Positions 1 through 6,933 are shown, numbered from the stretch's first letter. The stretch is DNA of 13,499 nt from JAUVIB01 sp964424545 (GCA_964424545.1 CAYRJN010000106.1:1-13499); one strand, 5' to 3'. Notes: generated by a model from the letters alone, not told the origin. Numbers and translations are program-made.

Positions 1-2
1 AC

Positions 3-425
3 CTCTCCCGTGAAGCGTTGACGGCTATGGATCAAATTAAACCGCATCTTGAACGCATGGAGTGTTATACCTGTCACGCAACTTGGGCGCCGCAATGTTA
101 TGGATGCCACATTAAAATCGATTATTCTAACGGCAATAAACATATTGATTGGCTTGCTGCCGGGCATGATCAGGATATTCACGGCACAACGGGCGATATG
201 CGCGGTGATTATGACAAGTATATGATTCCCGGCCGTGTTACGGAAACACGCAGTTATCTACGCTGGGAAGATCCGCCCCTAAGCCAAAACGGCGAAGGAC
301 GAGTTTCTCCGACCATTCCCGGATGTCAAACAACGGTTACGGTAATCGATGACGCCGGCAAAGCTTTAATTAAGAATCATATTTTCAAGATTCCCAATGT
401 CGAAGGCGCAGGTGAAGAAGGTTAG
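3..425 (+). CDS. Multiheme cytochrome c, part upstream of an in-frame TAG (5' end outside window)
   Basis: The frame is open from the window edge, so the true start lies off the left side; the TTG at 18 is only the first possible start codon inside. Two heme c attachment motifs are visible, CYTCH (63-77) and CYGCH (96-110), separated by a short W-x-P-Q linker as in periplasmic multiheme cytochromes. The rest is soluble and polar. Such proteins are exported by Sec, receive heme at each CxxCH in the periplasm and carry electrons. The frame ends at TAG 423-425, but the same frame continues without another stop to 995 and there supplies two further heme motifs and a membrane anchor. This therefore appears to be the front portion of one gene, not a complete protein. 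The exact family and electron partner cannot be named. Confidence 0.8.
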   Translation, partial: LSREALTAMDQIKPHLERMECYTCHATWAPQCYGCHIKIDYSNGNKHIDWLAAGHDQDIHGTTGDMRGDYDKYMIPGRVTETRSYLRWEDPPLSQNGEGRVSPTIPGCQTTVTVIDDAGKALIKNHIFKIPNVEGAGEEG

Positions 426-437
426 CTCGGTATTGAT

Positions 438-995
438 ATGTCCCCGGTGCAGCCTCATACCATACAAAAAGAAGCGAGGAGTTGTGAAAGCTGTCATGCC
501 AGTTCCGCCGCTTTGGGATACGGAATTAACGACGGCAAATATTTTGGCGATCCGTCAAAGGATTTGATTGTGGATTTGATGACTGCCGAGGGCGACATTA
601 TTCCGCAAAATTATGTCGTTCAAAAACCGAAAATAGAGAATCTGCATATGGATTGGTCGCGTTTTGTTGATGAAAACGGACGGCAATTGCAAACGGTGGG
701 GCACCATTTTAAGTTATCCGAACCTTTGAGCAATGCGGTCCGCAAATTGATTGACCGGCGCAGCGTATGCCTTTCTTGTCATAAAATTATACCGGACAAG
801 GATCTTGCCGTATCATTAATGGCGCATGTAGCGCAATTTGCCGGTTATAAAATAGATAGGGATGCGCATGATGCAATTTTATCAAAGAATCTATTATTAG
901 TTGCATGGGTGCAAATACTGTTTATACTTTTCGTATTGATTGTGGCTATATATCTGCTTTACCGTTTTGTTTTAAAAAAAGAAAGGGTAAAATAA
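438..995 (+). CDS. Multiheme cytochrome c, C-terminal part with membrane anchor, downstream of the in-frame TAG
   Basis: This is the same reading frame as the preceding cytochrome segment, resuming straight after TAG 423-425. ATG 438 is only the first ATG after the stop, with no convincing ribosome binding site nearby. The segment has heme motifs CESCH (483-497) and CLSCH (768-782), then one hydrophobic helix near residues 150-176 followed by Lys/Arg-rich VLKKERVK. By the positive-inside rule this places the heme domain in the periplasm and the tail in the cytoplasm. If translated alone from ATG 438 it would lack a signal peptide, so heme ligation would be unlikely. It is best read as the C-terminal half of the same cytochrome, reached by stop readthrough or left by a nonsense mutation. 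Coding character is well kept, arguing against long decay. Confidence 0.75.
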   Translation: MSPVQPHTIQKEARSCESCHASSAALGYGINDGKYFGDPSKDLIVDLMTAEGDIIPQNYVVQKPKIENLHMDWSRFVDENGRQLQTVGHHFKLSEPLSNAVRKLIDRRSVCLSCHKIIPDKDLAVSLMAHVAQFAGYKIDRDAHDAILSKNLLLVAWVQILFILFVLIVAIYLLYRFVLKKERVK

Positions 996-1027
996 ATTGT
1001 TTTAACTCTTATTTATGTAATATCGCC

Positions 1028-1056
1028 TTGGTAATATTAAAAAAAATGATTATCTT
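1028..1056 (+). promoter_or_regulatory. Possible sigma70-type promoter for the DUF1080 lipoprotein gene
   Basis: TTGGTA (1028-1033) and TATCTT (1051-1056) are separated by exactly 17 nt, which would place the transcription start near 1063, about 40 nt before the start codon. The -10 is only a 4/6 match, and AT-rich DNA gives such pairs by chance, so this is tentative. The same TATCTT hexamer occurs in the candidate promoter ahead of the rnf operon. Confidence 0.35.
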
Positions 1057-1088
1057 GAACAATTGTTTATATTAAATGAAAAGAAAGA

Positions 1089-1093
1089 AGGAG
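1089..1093 (+). promoter_or_regulatory. Shine-Dalgarno AGGAG that decides the DUF1080 start
   Basis: AGGAG lies 7 nt before ATG 1101 but only 1 nt before the in-frame ATG at 1095. Spacing therefore favours 1101 as the start codon. Confidence 0.75.
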
Positions 1094-1100
1094 AATGAAC

Positions 1101-1892
1101 ATGTTTAAATTAATTTTAGGCCGTTCGTTTATTGTGTTGCTTATCGGTGTGATGCTTTTTGCTTGCAGCGGGGAAAAGAAAAAAAGTGAAAAAAGCGAAA
1201 ATAGCGGTATAAATCAATTAACTTTAGCTGAGAAGAAAGCCGGCTGGAAATTGTTGTTCGACGGCAAAACGTTTAAAGGATGGCGCGGCCTTGGAATGGA
1301 AGGGGTCCCCGGGCGCTGGTATATAAAAGACGGCGTGATAGCTAAACACGCCAGCGGTGACGTGAAATCTCAGGCCGACGGCCAGCCCATTGAAGGCGGC
1401 GACCTGATGACGATTGAAACCTATCGCGATTTTGAATTTGCCTTTGAGTGGAAAATAAGCCCCGCGGGGAACAGCGGCGTTAAATATAATGTTAGCGAAG
1501 AACTCTCTACTTCCCGTGGTCCCGGTCACGCAGCGCTCGGCTGGGAATATCAGGTGCTTGACGATAACGGCCATCCCGATAATTTGAATCCCACACATCG
1601 CGCCGGTTCGCTTTATGATATGATTGAAGCTACAAATAAAACGCTAAAACCGGTCGGTGAGTGGAATACGGCAAAGATTGTTTTTGTGGGTAATCATGGC
1701 GAGCATTGGCTTAACGGGAAAAAAGTAGTGGAATATGAAATGGGAACGGCTCATTTCGATTCGCTTTTTGCCAAAAGTAAATATTTTAAAATTCCCCATT
1801 TTGCAGAGCATCGTTCCGGTCATATTGTATTGCAGGATCATAAGGATGCGGTATGGTACAGAAATTTAAGGGTCAGGATAATTAATCCATAA
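1101..1892 (+). CDS. DUF1080 / 3-keto-disaccharide hydrolase family lipoprotein
   Basis: Protein of 263 aa. The N-terminus is a lipoprotein signal: basic start, hydrophobic stretch, lipobox LFAC with lipidated Cys22, and Ser at +2, which does not signal inner-membrane retention. A short Lys/Ser linker follows, then one DUF1080 (PF06439) domain over most of the protein. Family landmarks include LLFDGKTFKGW, a GGDLMT...EWKISPAGNSGVKY block, WEYQVLDDNGHPD, a HRAGSLYD motif, HWLNGKKVVEYE, and the closing GHIVLQDHKD...YRNLRVR. Members have a concanavalin-like fold, and some cleave 3-keto-glycosides in the periplasm or on the cell surface. The actual substrate is not readable here. No sugar oxidoreductase, which normally makes the 3-keto sugar, is in the window. 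The gene stands alone, more than 100 nt from the cytochrome. Confidence 0.88.
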   Translation: MFKLILGRSFIVLLIGVMLFACSGEKKKSEKSENSGINQLTLAEKKAGWKLLFDGKTFKGWRGLGMEGVPGRWYIKDGVIAKHASGDVKSQADGQPIEGGDLMTIETYRDFEFAFEWKISPAGNSGVKYNVSEELSTSRGPGHAALGWEYQVLDDNGHPDNLNPTHRAGSLYDMIEATNKTLKPVGEWNTAKIVFVGNHGEHWLNGKKVVEYEMGTAHFDSLFAKSKYFKIPHFAEHRSGHIVLQDHKDAVWYRNLRVRIINP

Positions 1893-1959
1893 AATCGGAT
1901 GAGTTCGATGTGGGGTGTCTCAGATTTTTCAGCTGGTTACTTAATTTGGTTAATATGAT

Positions 1960-2736
1960 TTGGTGGACGATTTGGAAAGTGAAAAACTATTTTGGCGTGA
2001 AACCTTTAAGGTTCGTTCGTATGAAATAAACTCGCGCGCCGTAGCGACCATGGAAACCATGGCTAAATATATTCAGGAAGTTGCTTCAAATCATGCGCGA
2101 GCAATGAAATTGGACGTTACGCATTTGAGCGAATCAAGGCTTACTTGGGTGCTGTCTCGTATACATATAAAAATGAATCGCTATCCCAAATGGCAGCAAA
2201 AAGTCGTCGTAGAAACATGGCCGGCTGAAAAGGACAAGTATTTTGCCATACGCGATTATCGTATTCTTGATGAACAGGGCGCCGAACTCGGCGCGGCCAC
2301 TTCGTCTTGGATGCTCATAAATGTTGATACGCGCCGGCCCGCCGAACTTCCCGTGTTTATGGAAGGCACGGAAAATAAGAGCCGGGGACGCGCATTGCAA
2401 GATTCTTTTGATAAATTGCCGCCGTTGAACGGCGAGTATGATTTTAAAAAAGAGTTTAATGTCCATTTAAGCGATCTTGATGTGAATCAACATGTGAATT
2501 TTATAAATTATATTGTTTGGGGACTTGAAACCGTTCCCCATGAAATTTGGGAAAATTATGTTTTGAAAGATCTGCAGGTTGGTTTTCGTGCGGAGAGCGT
2601 TTACGGCGACAGCGTACTTGCCGTAAGTATTGAAGATAAAATAGATAATGCGCGCATTTTTACACATCGTTTGGAGAAGAAGGGCAACCACACCGAATTA
2701 ACTCGTCTGCTGTCGCGTTGGGAAATGCCGTTATAA
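1960..2736 (+). CDS. Acyl-ACP thioesterase (FatA/FatB-like)
   Basis: About 258 aa with two tandem hotdog domains. Residues 12-130 carry the N-terminal hotdog (FWRETFKVRSYEIN; a WVLSR segment; ETWP). Residues 160-255 carry the C-terminal one with the catalytic block LDVNQHVNFINYIVW, giving Asp174, Asn176 and His178. Glu212 in the GFRAES stretch matches the conserved acidic residue of plant FatB. The enzyme releases fatty acids from acyl carrier protein in the cytoplasm. The start is uncertain: no ATG fits and no Shine-Dalgarno is evident. TTG 1960 and GTG 1963 are adjacent candidates just after an in-frame TAA at 1951, and conserved sequence begins within about ten codons. The TetR gene follows 96 nt downstream behind its own promoter. 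Confidence 0.87.
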   Translation: MVDDLESEKLFWRETFKVRSYEINSRAVATMETMAKYIQEVASNHARAMKLDVTHLSESRLTWVLSRIHIKMNRYPKWQQKVVVETWPAEKDKYFAIRDYRILDEQGAELGAATSSWMLINVDTRRPAELPVFMEGTENKSRGRALQDSFDKLPPLNGEYDFKKEFNVHLSDLDVNQHVNFINYIVWGLETVPHEIWENYVLKDLQVGFRAESVYGDSVLAVSIEDKIDNARIFTHRLEKKGNHTELTRLLSRWEMPL

Positions 2737-2767
2737 AGGTTTTATTGTGAAATTTTTTATTTTAGTC

Positions 2768-2796
2768 TTGATATGTACTTTGGTTATGCTTATATT
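2768..2796 (+). promoter_or_regulatory. Strong sigma70-type promoter of the TetR-family gene
   Basis: TTGATA (2768-2773, 5/6 to consensus) and TATATT (2791-2796, 5/6) are separated by exactly 17 nt. The predicted transcription start, near 2803, falls inside the inverted repeat at 2798-2821 and leaves about 30 nt of leader before ATG 2833. It is the best promoter match seen in the window. Confidence 0.75.
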
Positions 2797-2797
2797 A

Positions 2798-2821
2798 ATG
2801 TTAGTAAACATCAACTAACAT
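2798..2821 (+). promoter_or_regulatory. Probable TetR-family operator (perfect 8-bp inverted repeat)
   Basis: ATGTTAGT (2798-2805) and its exact reverse complement ACTAACAT (2814-2821) flank an 8-nt spacer. The 24-bp palindrome begins one base after the -10 hexamer and covers the predicted transcription start. This is the classic place for a repressor of the TetR family to block its own promoter. That the downstream regulator binds it is inferred from position and symmetry. Confidence 0.75.
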
Positions 2822-2832
2822 AACAATACGCC

Positions 2833-3417
2833 ATGAAATTAAACACGGAAGTTCGCCAAAAACAAATTATTGAATCCTCCATGGAAATAATTCATCGGCA
2901 GGGCATACAAAATTTAACAATTAAGGAGATATCAAAAAAAATAGGCATTTCCGAACAGGCAATTTATCGTCATTTTAAAAATAAATTAGCTATCCTTCTC
3001 GCCTTAATTGAATATTTTAATGAAAATCTTAAAAATAGTTTTAATCACAATTATATTGAAGAATCGCCTTTAAAAAAGCTCCAAGAACTGACATTTGCGC
3101 ATATGGAATATTTGCAGAAAAATCCTCCAACGGCGACTATACTTTTTTCCGAGGAAATATTTCGTAATGAAACCATTTTAGTGGAGCAGGTGAATAATTC
3201 CCTACAGAAACGTATTAATCAAATGTCTAAGCTGCTCACCTTAGCTATTGAGAAAAAAGAAGTAAAACCGTCTATTATTCCGGAAAACATGGCTTTGGTA
3301 TTTCTCGGTAGTCTTAGATTGTTGGTAAAAGAGTGGCAGATATCGAATTTTTCATTTAATCTTACGCGACGTGGCGAGGAGATAATTACCGAACTGATTG
3401 ATTTAATCAAAATATAG
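2833..3417 (+). CDS. TetR/AcrR-family transcriptional regulator
   Basis: Protein of 194 aa, the normal length for the family. Residues 8-55 form the N-terminal DNA-binding domain, with helix-turn-helix LTIKEISKKIGISEQAIYRHF at about 28-48. The C-terminal all-helical half would bind a ligand and dimerise and is too divergent to predict the ligand. ATG 2833 is the start because the HTH needs the first ten residues; no clear Shine-Dalgarno precedes it and the predicted leader is short. A strong promoter overlapping a perfect inverted repeat just upstream implies autorepression. Candidate co-regulated genes are the seven-TM protein 61 nt downstream and, less directly, the thioesterase upstream. 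Several TetR proteins control lipid genes, but nothing here proves that role. Confidence 0.9.
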   Translation: MKLNTEVRQKQIIESSMEIIHRQGIQNLTIKEISKKIGISEQAIYRHFKNKLAILLALIEYFNENLKNSFNHNYIEESPLKKLQELTFAHMEYLQKNPPTATILFSEEIFRNETILVEQVNNSLQKRINQMSKLLTLAIEKKEVKPSIIPENMALVFLGSLRLLVKEWQISNFSFNLTRRGEEIITELIDLIKI

Positions 3418-3478
3418 AGCTTAAAAAGAGCGCAAAAAAGCGCAATTGGGGTACAATTAATCAAAAGGGAGGTGCGTT

Positions 3479-4120
3479 ATGACGTTGTTTGACCAGATTG
3501 TTTTATTGTTAACGGGCTTGACGGCAATTTACATCACTGTTCGCTTTTGGCAGGAATATCAGGCCAAAAGTGAAAAGCCGTTTCAGAATATCTATTATAT
3601 GCTGTCTTTTATTGTTTTACTTGTTGCGGGCTTATTGTTGATATTTTTAAAGACATGGGAGGTTCTAAATTATCCGTTTATTCTCGTCGTCGCTTACATC
3701 ATTCCTTTAGGTTTGTCCTTAGGGTTGGTCACCGAATTTTATAACAGCTATTCAAAAATGTATTTGATTTTTGGTATTATCGGTTTGGTATTGATAATTT
3801 TAACCAAAGGTTTGGGAATGGGCTCTCCGGGAATCAAAGCGTTTACTTCGGCCATATTTCATTCCGTCGGTGGTTTAATTATCTTTTTTGTTCCCGTGCT
3901 CGCCGTTAAAAGCGGCAAAGCGCCGTCCGGATTTGTTTTTGTAACAATCGGCGCGCTTTTAATCGGACTTGGGGGGCTTGCTCTTGCTTTCTTAAAAGGC
4001 GGCAGTCAATTATTATTTTTCTCTGCGAATTTTGTATTCATGATTCTTTCGCCATTATTGTTATTAATGACATTATCATTTACTTATGGCTTTATGAAAA
4101 AAATTGTCGCTTCAAAGTAA
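3479..4120 (+). CDS. Seven-TM integral membrane protein, function unknown
   Basis: I do not recognise this 213-aa protein. It has about seven hydrophobic helices (roughly residues 5-22, 40-58, 66-85, 94-110, 124-142, 150-170 and 179-205) with short loops and a Lys-bearing C-terminal end. No CxxC, ATP-binding or catalytic motif is visible. The one histidine, in AIFHSVGG at the start of the fifth helix, is the only obvious possible ligand residue. A good Shine-Dalgarno (GGGAGG, 3467-3472) precedes ATG 3479. The 61-nt gap after the TetR gene has no terminator, and a hairpin terminator follows about 40 nt after the stop. The two genes probably form one transcript, making this a likely target or effector partner of the regulator. 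Transport or sensing are guesses only. Confidence 0.8.
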   Translation: MTLFDQIVLLLTGLTAIYITVRFWQEYQAKSEKPFQNIYYMLSFIVLLVAGLLLIFLKTWEVLNYPFILVVAYIIPLGLSLGLVTEFYNSYSKMYLIFGIIGLVLIILTKGLGMGSPGIKAFTSAIFHSVGGLIIFFVPVLAVKSGKAPSGFVFVTIGALLIGLGGLALAFLKGGSQLLFFSANFVFMILSPLLLLMTLSFTYGFMKKIVASK

Positions 4121-4160
4121 TTAAGGAAAAGAGAAAAAAACAGGTTATATTCCTATTTTT

Positions 4161-4195
4161 AGCCTGCCTGATAAATGTTCGATCGGGCAGGCTTT
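4161..4195 (+). terminator. Probable intrinsic terminator after the TetR/seven-TM unit
   Basis: AGCCTGCCTGAT (4161-4172) pairs with ATCGGGCAGGCT (4182-4193) to give a 12-bp stem with one G-U wobble and a 9-nt loop. The following U-tract is short (TTT then G), so termination may be incomplete or factor-aided. Confidence 0.6.
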
Positions 4196-4402
4196 GATAG
4201 GGAAATTGACGATTCCTGATAACATAAATTTCATTTACACGCAGTGCGCAGAGCTCACGATGGGCAAATATCGAACCGCTTATTCGCGCGATCTCTGCAG
4301 GCTTCGGGTTTTTAGTGAGCGTATTTATAACATTGTTACGTTGAAATAAAAAATTGAATATTAATCAACTAAACATATTCTTATATAGGAGAGAGAAAAA
4401 TA
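4196..4402 (+). other. Leader region of the HCO-like operon with internal complementarity
   Basis: No gene is supported here. Two perfect 6-bp complementary pairs occur: GCAGAG (4248-4253) with CTCTGC (4293-4298), and GCTCAC (4253-4258) with GTGAGC (4315-4320). Their order is interleaved and they share base 4253, so they could be alternative hairpins or a pseudoknot-like fold, or coincidence. The block 4240-4320 looks richer in G and C than the flanks. An AGGAGAG ribosome binding site at 4387-4393 serves ATG 4403. A 29-codon frame from ATG 4260 is too short to support as a gene. I could not identify a convincing promoter. Confidence 0.3.
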
Positions 4403-5929
4403 ATGGAAAAAGAGAATAGGTTCGTCTATCTATTCCGTTCTACAAAAGGCCTAACCATGGTGGCCATTTCTATGATAGCTTTGGTAACGGCTATTTGGGG
4501 AACGCTTTCCGGGCCGATGGTAGAGTGGGGCGTTCGCGATTTGACGGTTAAGCTGCTTGGTATGGATTTACATCATTGGCAGCGTGAAGGCCGCATCATT
4601 ATGCTTTATCATACTATTGCTATGGCCGTTTTGGCCATAGAGGTTTATTTTATTACTTCTATGGTGCCAATGAAAAAACATCAACAGGTTAATATTAACG
4701 CCACTATTACCGTTGGGTATTTAATGGCTATGATTTTCGGTTTATGGTTCGGTTATTTTGGTCATGAGTATATATTTCATGGCTTATTTCTTGTTGGTCA
4801 ATCTTTGATTTTTTATGCCGGTATATCGCTCGCTGTCGCTTTGTGGCCGTGGCGTGAAGAGTATTATCTTGCGCCGGACAGCGATTATGCGCATACAAAA
4901 TCCGGCTTGGATTTGGAGCGCGTCGCCTTTTTTACAATGGCCGTTTTAACGTTAACCTCTTCCATTTGGGGAGCCGTTACGGGGTCGTATTGGAAAAACG
5001 GTCATGAAACCTTTTTGGCGGAAAATTTAATTCGTTTTCCACATAAAACGCATTTACAACATGCTATAATCGGACATTTGCATATTATGCTGTCTCTTGT
5101 AGCTGTCGCCATCACGTTGATTGTCGGACGATGGTTGGATTTTAAGGGCGTTTTACATAAATGGGCCATGTATTTTATGATATTCGGGTCTATCGTTTTA
5201 ACCACGGGCGCACTGGCTATCGTTTGGATTCCCTGGGCGCATACGATAATCTATTTCGGATCGGTCGGCGTTATGTTTGCCGCTCTGCTCTATGTAGTTT
5301 TTTCTTGGAAAAAATTAATACATGAAGGTATTGAAGATTGGGGGATAGAGAATCCGACTCTTTTCCAAAAATTCAAAGCGCTTTTTCAAGATCCCCTAAA
5401 ATTCGGAACCGGATGGCAAATGGTGTTTATGAATTTTACGGTGAGCGGCGTGGGTATCTTTATGGCTATTAAGCTGGATAAGATTTTCAGAGTATGGCCG
5501 GCGCGCGAAGAACGCATAACCTTAACGGGGCACTGGCATATTCTGGCCGCGCTTATTGCAACGATCATATTGATGTATTATGCGGATATTTCCGGATTAA
5601 AAGGTAAAGCGAGGAAATGGTTCGGTTGGATTTTGATAATTTGTTCTGATATTGCATTTGCTTCGGCGACAGTTTTTTCCATAAAACGGCTTTTTGTAAC
5701 GGAATATATGGAAGCGCCTGTTGTAAACGGAACAATGCTGTTAATGGATTTCGGTTTGGGGCTTATTTTGGTATCATTGGCAATATTTCTCGGCTGGCGT
5801 CTATTTGATCTGTTTAAGCAAGACGGCTTATGGAAGAAAGAAGCGGCCGATCCGGAGCTGGATGTAAAGCGTATTTATCCCGCTAAGCCTATAAAAGATG
5901 TAAATGTAGAACAGGAGGTAGAAAAATGA
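4403..5929 (+). CDS. 12-TM membrane protein resembling heme-copper oxidase subunit I, divergent
   Basis: Protein of 508 aa with about 12 membrane helices, the number typical of heme-copper oxidase and NO reductase catalytic subunits. Three helices carry related motifs: His70 in TM2 (MLYHTIAM), His225/His227 in TM6 (GHLH) and His377/His379 in TM10 (GHWH). The TM10 HxH matches the position where these enzymes bind the high- and low-spin hemes, and TM2 His fits the other low-spin ligand. An IWGxxxG motif recurs in TM1 and TM5, consistent with the threefold pseudo-symmetry of that fold. Unlike classical members, no HH pair is seen in TM7. A CuB or FeB site is thus missing or rebuilt. The next gene overlaps it (ATGA), and a heme-o-synthase-like gene lies further on. 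Family assignment is my inference from motifs; a cytochrome b-like heme carrier is an alternative. Confidence 0.6.
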   Translation: MEKENRFVYLFRSTKGLTMVAISMIALVTAIWGTLSGPMVEWGVRDLTVKLLGMDLHHWQREGRIIMLYHTIAMAVLAIEVYFITSMVPMKKHQQVNINATITVGYLMAMIFGLWFGYFGHEYIFHGLFLVGQSLIFYAGISLAVALWPWREEYYLAPDSDYAHTKSGLDLERVAFFTMAVLTLTSSIWGAVTGSYWKNGHETFLAENLIRFPHKTHLQHAIIGHLHIMLSLVAVAITLIVGRWLDFKGVLHKWAMYFMIFGSIVLTTGALAIVWIPWAHTIIYFGSVGVMFAALLYVVFSWKKLIHEGIEDWGIENPTLFQKFKALFQDPLKFGTGWQMVFMNFTVSGVGIFMAIKLDKIFRVWPAREERITLTGHWHILAALIATIILMYYADISGLKGKARKWFGWILIICSDIAFASATVFSIKRLFVTEYMEAPVVNGTMLLMDFGLGLILVSLAIFLGWRLFDLFKQDGLWKKEAADPELDVKRIYPAKPIKDVNVEQEVEK

Positions 5930-6882
5930 AAAAGATTGGATTAATTCTATCATCTTTCTTGCTTTTAAGCATGGTCTCTTGTTCTTCCGATAAGGCGCCG
6001 CAAACGGCCGAAACACCCTATATTGATACCGGCGTCAATACCGAGGCATGGGTGGAAATTCCTGCAGGCAACTTCTTGAAAGGACAGCATCGTCATGAAA
6101 CTATGATTGAAAAACCATACGAAATCATGGTGACCGACGTAACGAACGAACAATATGCACGTTTTTTAAATGAAGCGTTGGTCAAAGGCGCCATCAAGAT
6201 TGCCGCCGATACGATTTGCGGTTATTATCCGGGCGATCCTTTTGACGGCTTCAAGCATGAATTTAAAATTACCGCCGGCGATAAGCTCTATATGAATTTA
6301 AAGGAGCCTGGCATACGGATTACTTTTGACGGAAAAAAATTCGGAGTCGTAAAAGGCTTCGAAAATCATCCCGTTACGTTTGTTACCTGGTTCGGCGCCA
6401 ATGCCTATGCCCAATTTTACGGCTGGCGTTTACCGAGCGAGAACGAATGGGAAAAAGCGGCGCGTGGCACGGATACCCGTACTTTTCCTTGGGGTGAAGA
6501 AATATCACCCAATATTGCCAACTATGCCAGCAGCCGCACTTTGATTGATAAAATATTCGGTAAAAGAACGACAACAACGCCGGTTGGTTTTTATAACGGC
6601 AAAACTTACGAGGGTTTCGAGACAAAGGATAACAGGAGCCCTTACGGATTATATGACATGGCAGGGAATGTCTGGCAGTGGTGCGGCGATGATTATCCCG
6701 ATATTCATTATCGTTATTTACGCGGCGGCAGCCATACGAATTATGAATATAATCTTTTTGTTTGGGCGCGCAACAGCGCAGGACCCGATTTTTACAGCAT
6801 GTATTTCGGATTCCGCTGCGCACGTGATGTTGCGCCGAAGGCCGTTGAAAGGGACGACACCCAAAAAGGAAGCGAGAAATAG
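5926..6882 (+). CDS. SUMF1/FGE-fold lipoprotein lacking FGE catalytic cysteines
   Basis: Protein of 318 aa. Lipobox SMVSC puts the lipidated residue at Cys19, with Ser at +2. One formylglycine-generating-enzyme-like (SUMF1, PF03781) domain runs from about residue 41 to 301: WVEIPAGNF, VTNEQYARFLNEA, HPVTFVTWFGANAYAQFYGWRLPSE (read in two overlapping blocks), a FPWG motif, PYGLYDMAGNVWQW, LRGGS and the closing FGFRCARD. In true FGEs two copper-binding cysteines follow the GGS motif; here that stretch reads HTNYEYN with no Cys, so sulfatase activation is not expected. ATG 5926 overlaps the preceding stop in ATGA, after an AGGAGG-type site, so translation is coupled to the 12-TM protein. A partner or maturation role for that protein is inferred. 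NirV, a SUMF1-fold protein next to nitrite reductase NirK, is a precedent. Confidence 0.85.
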   Translation: MKKIGLILSSFLLLSMVSCSSDKAPQTAETPYIDTGVNTEAWVEIPAGNFLKGQHRHETMIEKPYEIMVTDVTNEQYARFLNEALVKGAIKIAADTICGYYPGDPFDGFKHEFKITAGDKLYMNLKEPGIRITFDGKKFGVVKGFENHPVTFVTWFGANAYAQFYGWRLPSENEWEKAARGTDTRTFPWGEEISPNIANYASSRTLIDKIFGKRTTTTPVGFYNGKTYEGFETKDNRSPYGLYDMAGNVWQWCGDDYPDIHYRYLRGGSHTNYEYNLFVWARNSAGPDFYSMYFGFRCARDVAPKAVERDDTQKGSEK

Positions 6883-6900
6883 TATATCGCTTAAATTATA

Positions 6901-6933
6901 AATCATTCCTCGTTTGCGGGGAATGATTTTTTT
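6901..6933 (+). terminator. Strong intrinsic terminator after the SUMF1-fold lipoprotein gene
   Basis: AATCATTCCTCG (6901-6912) pairs with CGGGGAATGATT (6917-6928), a 12-bp stem with one G-U wobble and a TTTG loop, running into seven consecutive T (6927-6933). It lies about 20 nt after the stop codon and separates the 12-TM/lipoprotein pair from the prenyltransferase gene. Confidence 0.9.

Noticed and set aside
4253..4320. tRNA-like element on the minus strand (terminal GCTCAC/GTGAGC pairing and a GGTTCGA string)
   Set aside because: At 68 nt it lacks a D arm and an anticodon arm, and the GGTTCGA string is not at the correct distance from the terminal stem.
4260..4349. 29-codon open frame from ATG 4260
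   Set aside because: Too short, no ribosome binding site, no recognisable protein features; overlaps the complementary segments.
4354..4381. Promoter-like TTGAAT-N16-TATTCT and near-palindrome TTGA-N7-TCAA upstream of the 12-TM gene
   Set aside because: The implied transcript would start within the ribosome binding site, and the palindrome has the wrong spacing for an FNR/CRP box.
6383..6823. Long minus-strand open frame opposite the SUMF1-type gene
   Set aside because: It is the antisense shadow of a clear coding frame and shows no recognisable protein features.
6545..6901. 118-codon open frame in another + frame inside the SUMF1-type gene
   Set aside because: The overlapping lipoprotein frame has full domain motifs; this frame gives no family-like sequence and has no ribosome binding site.
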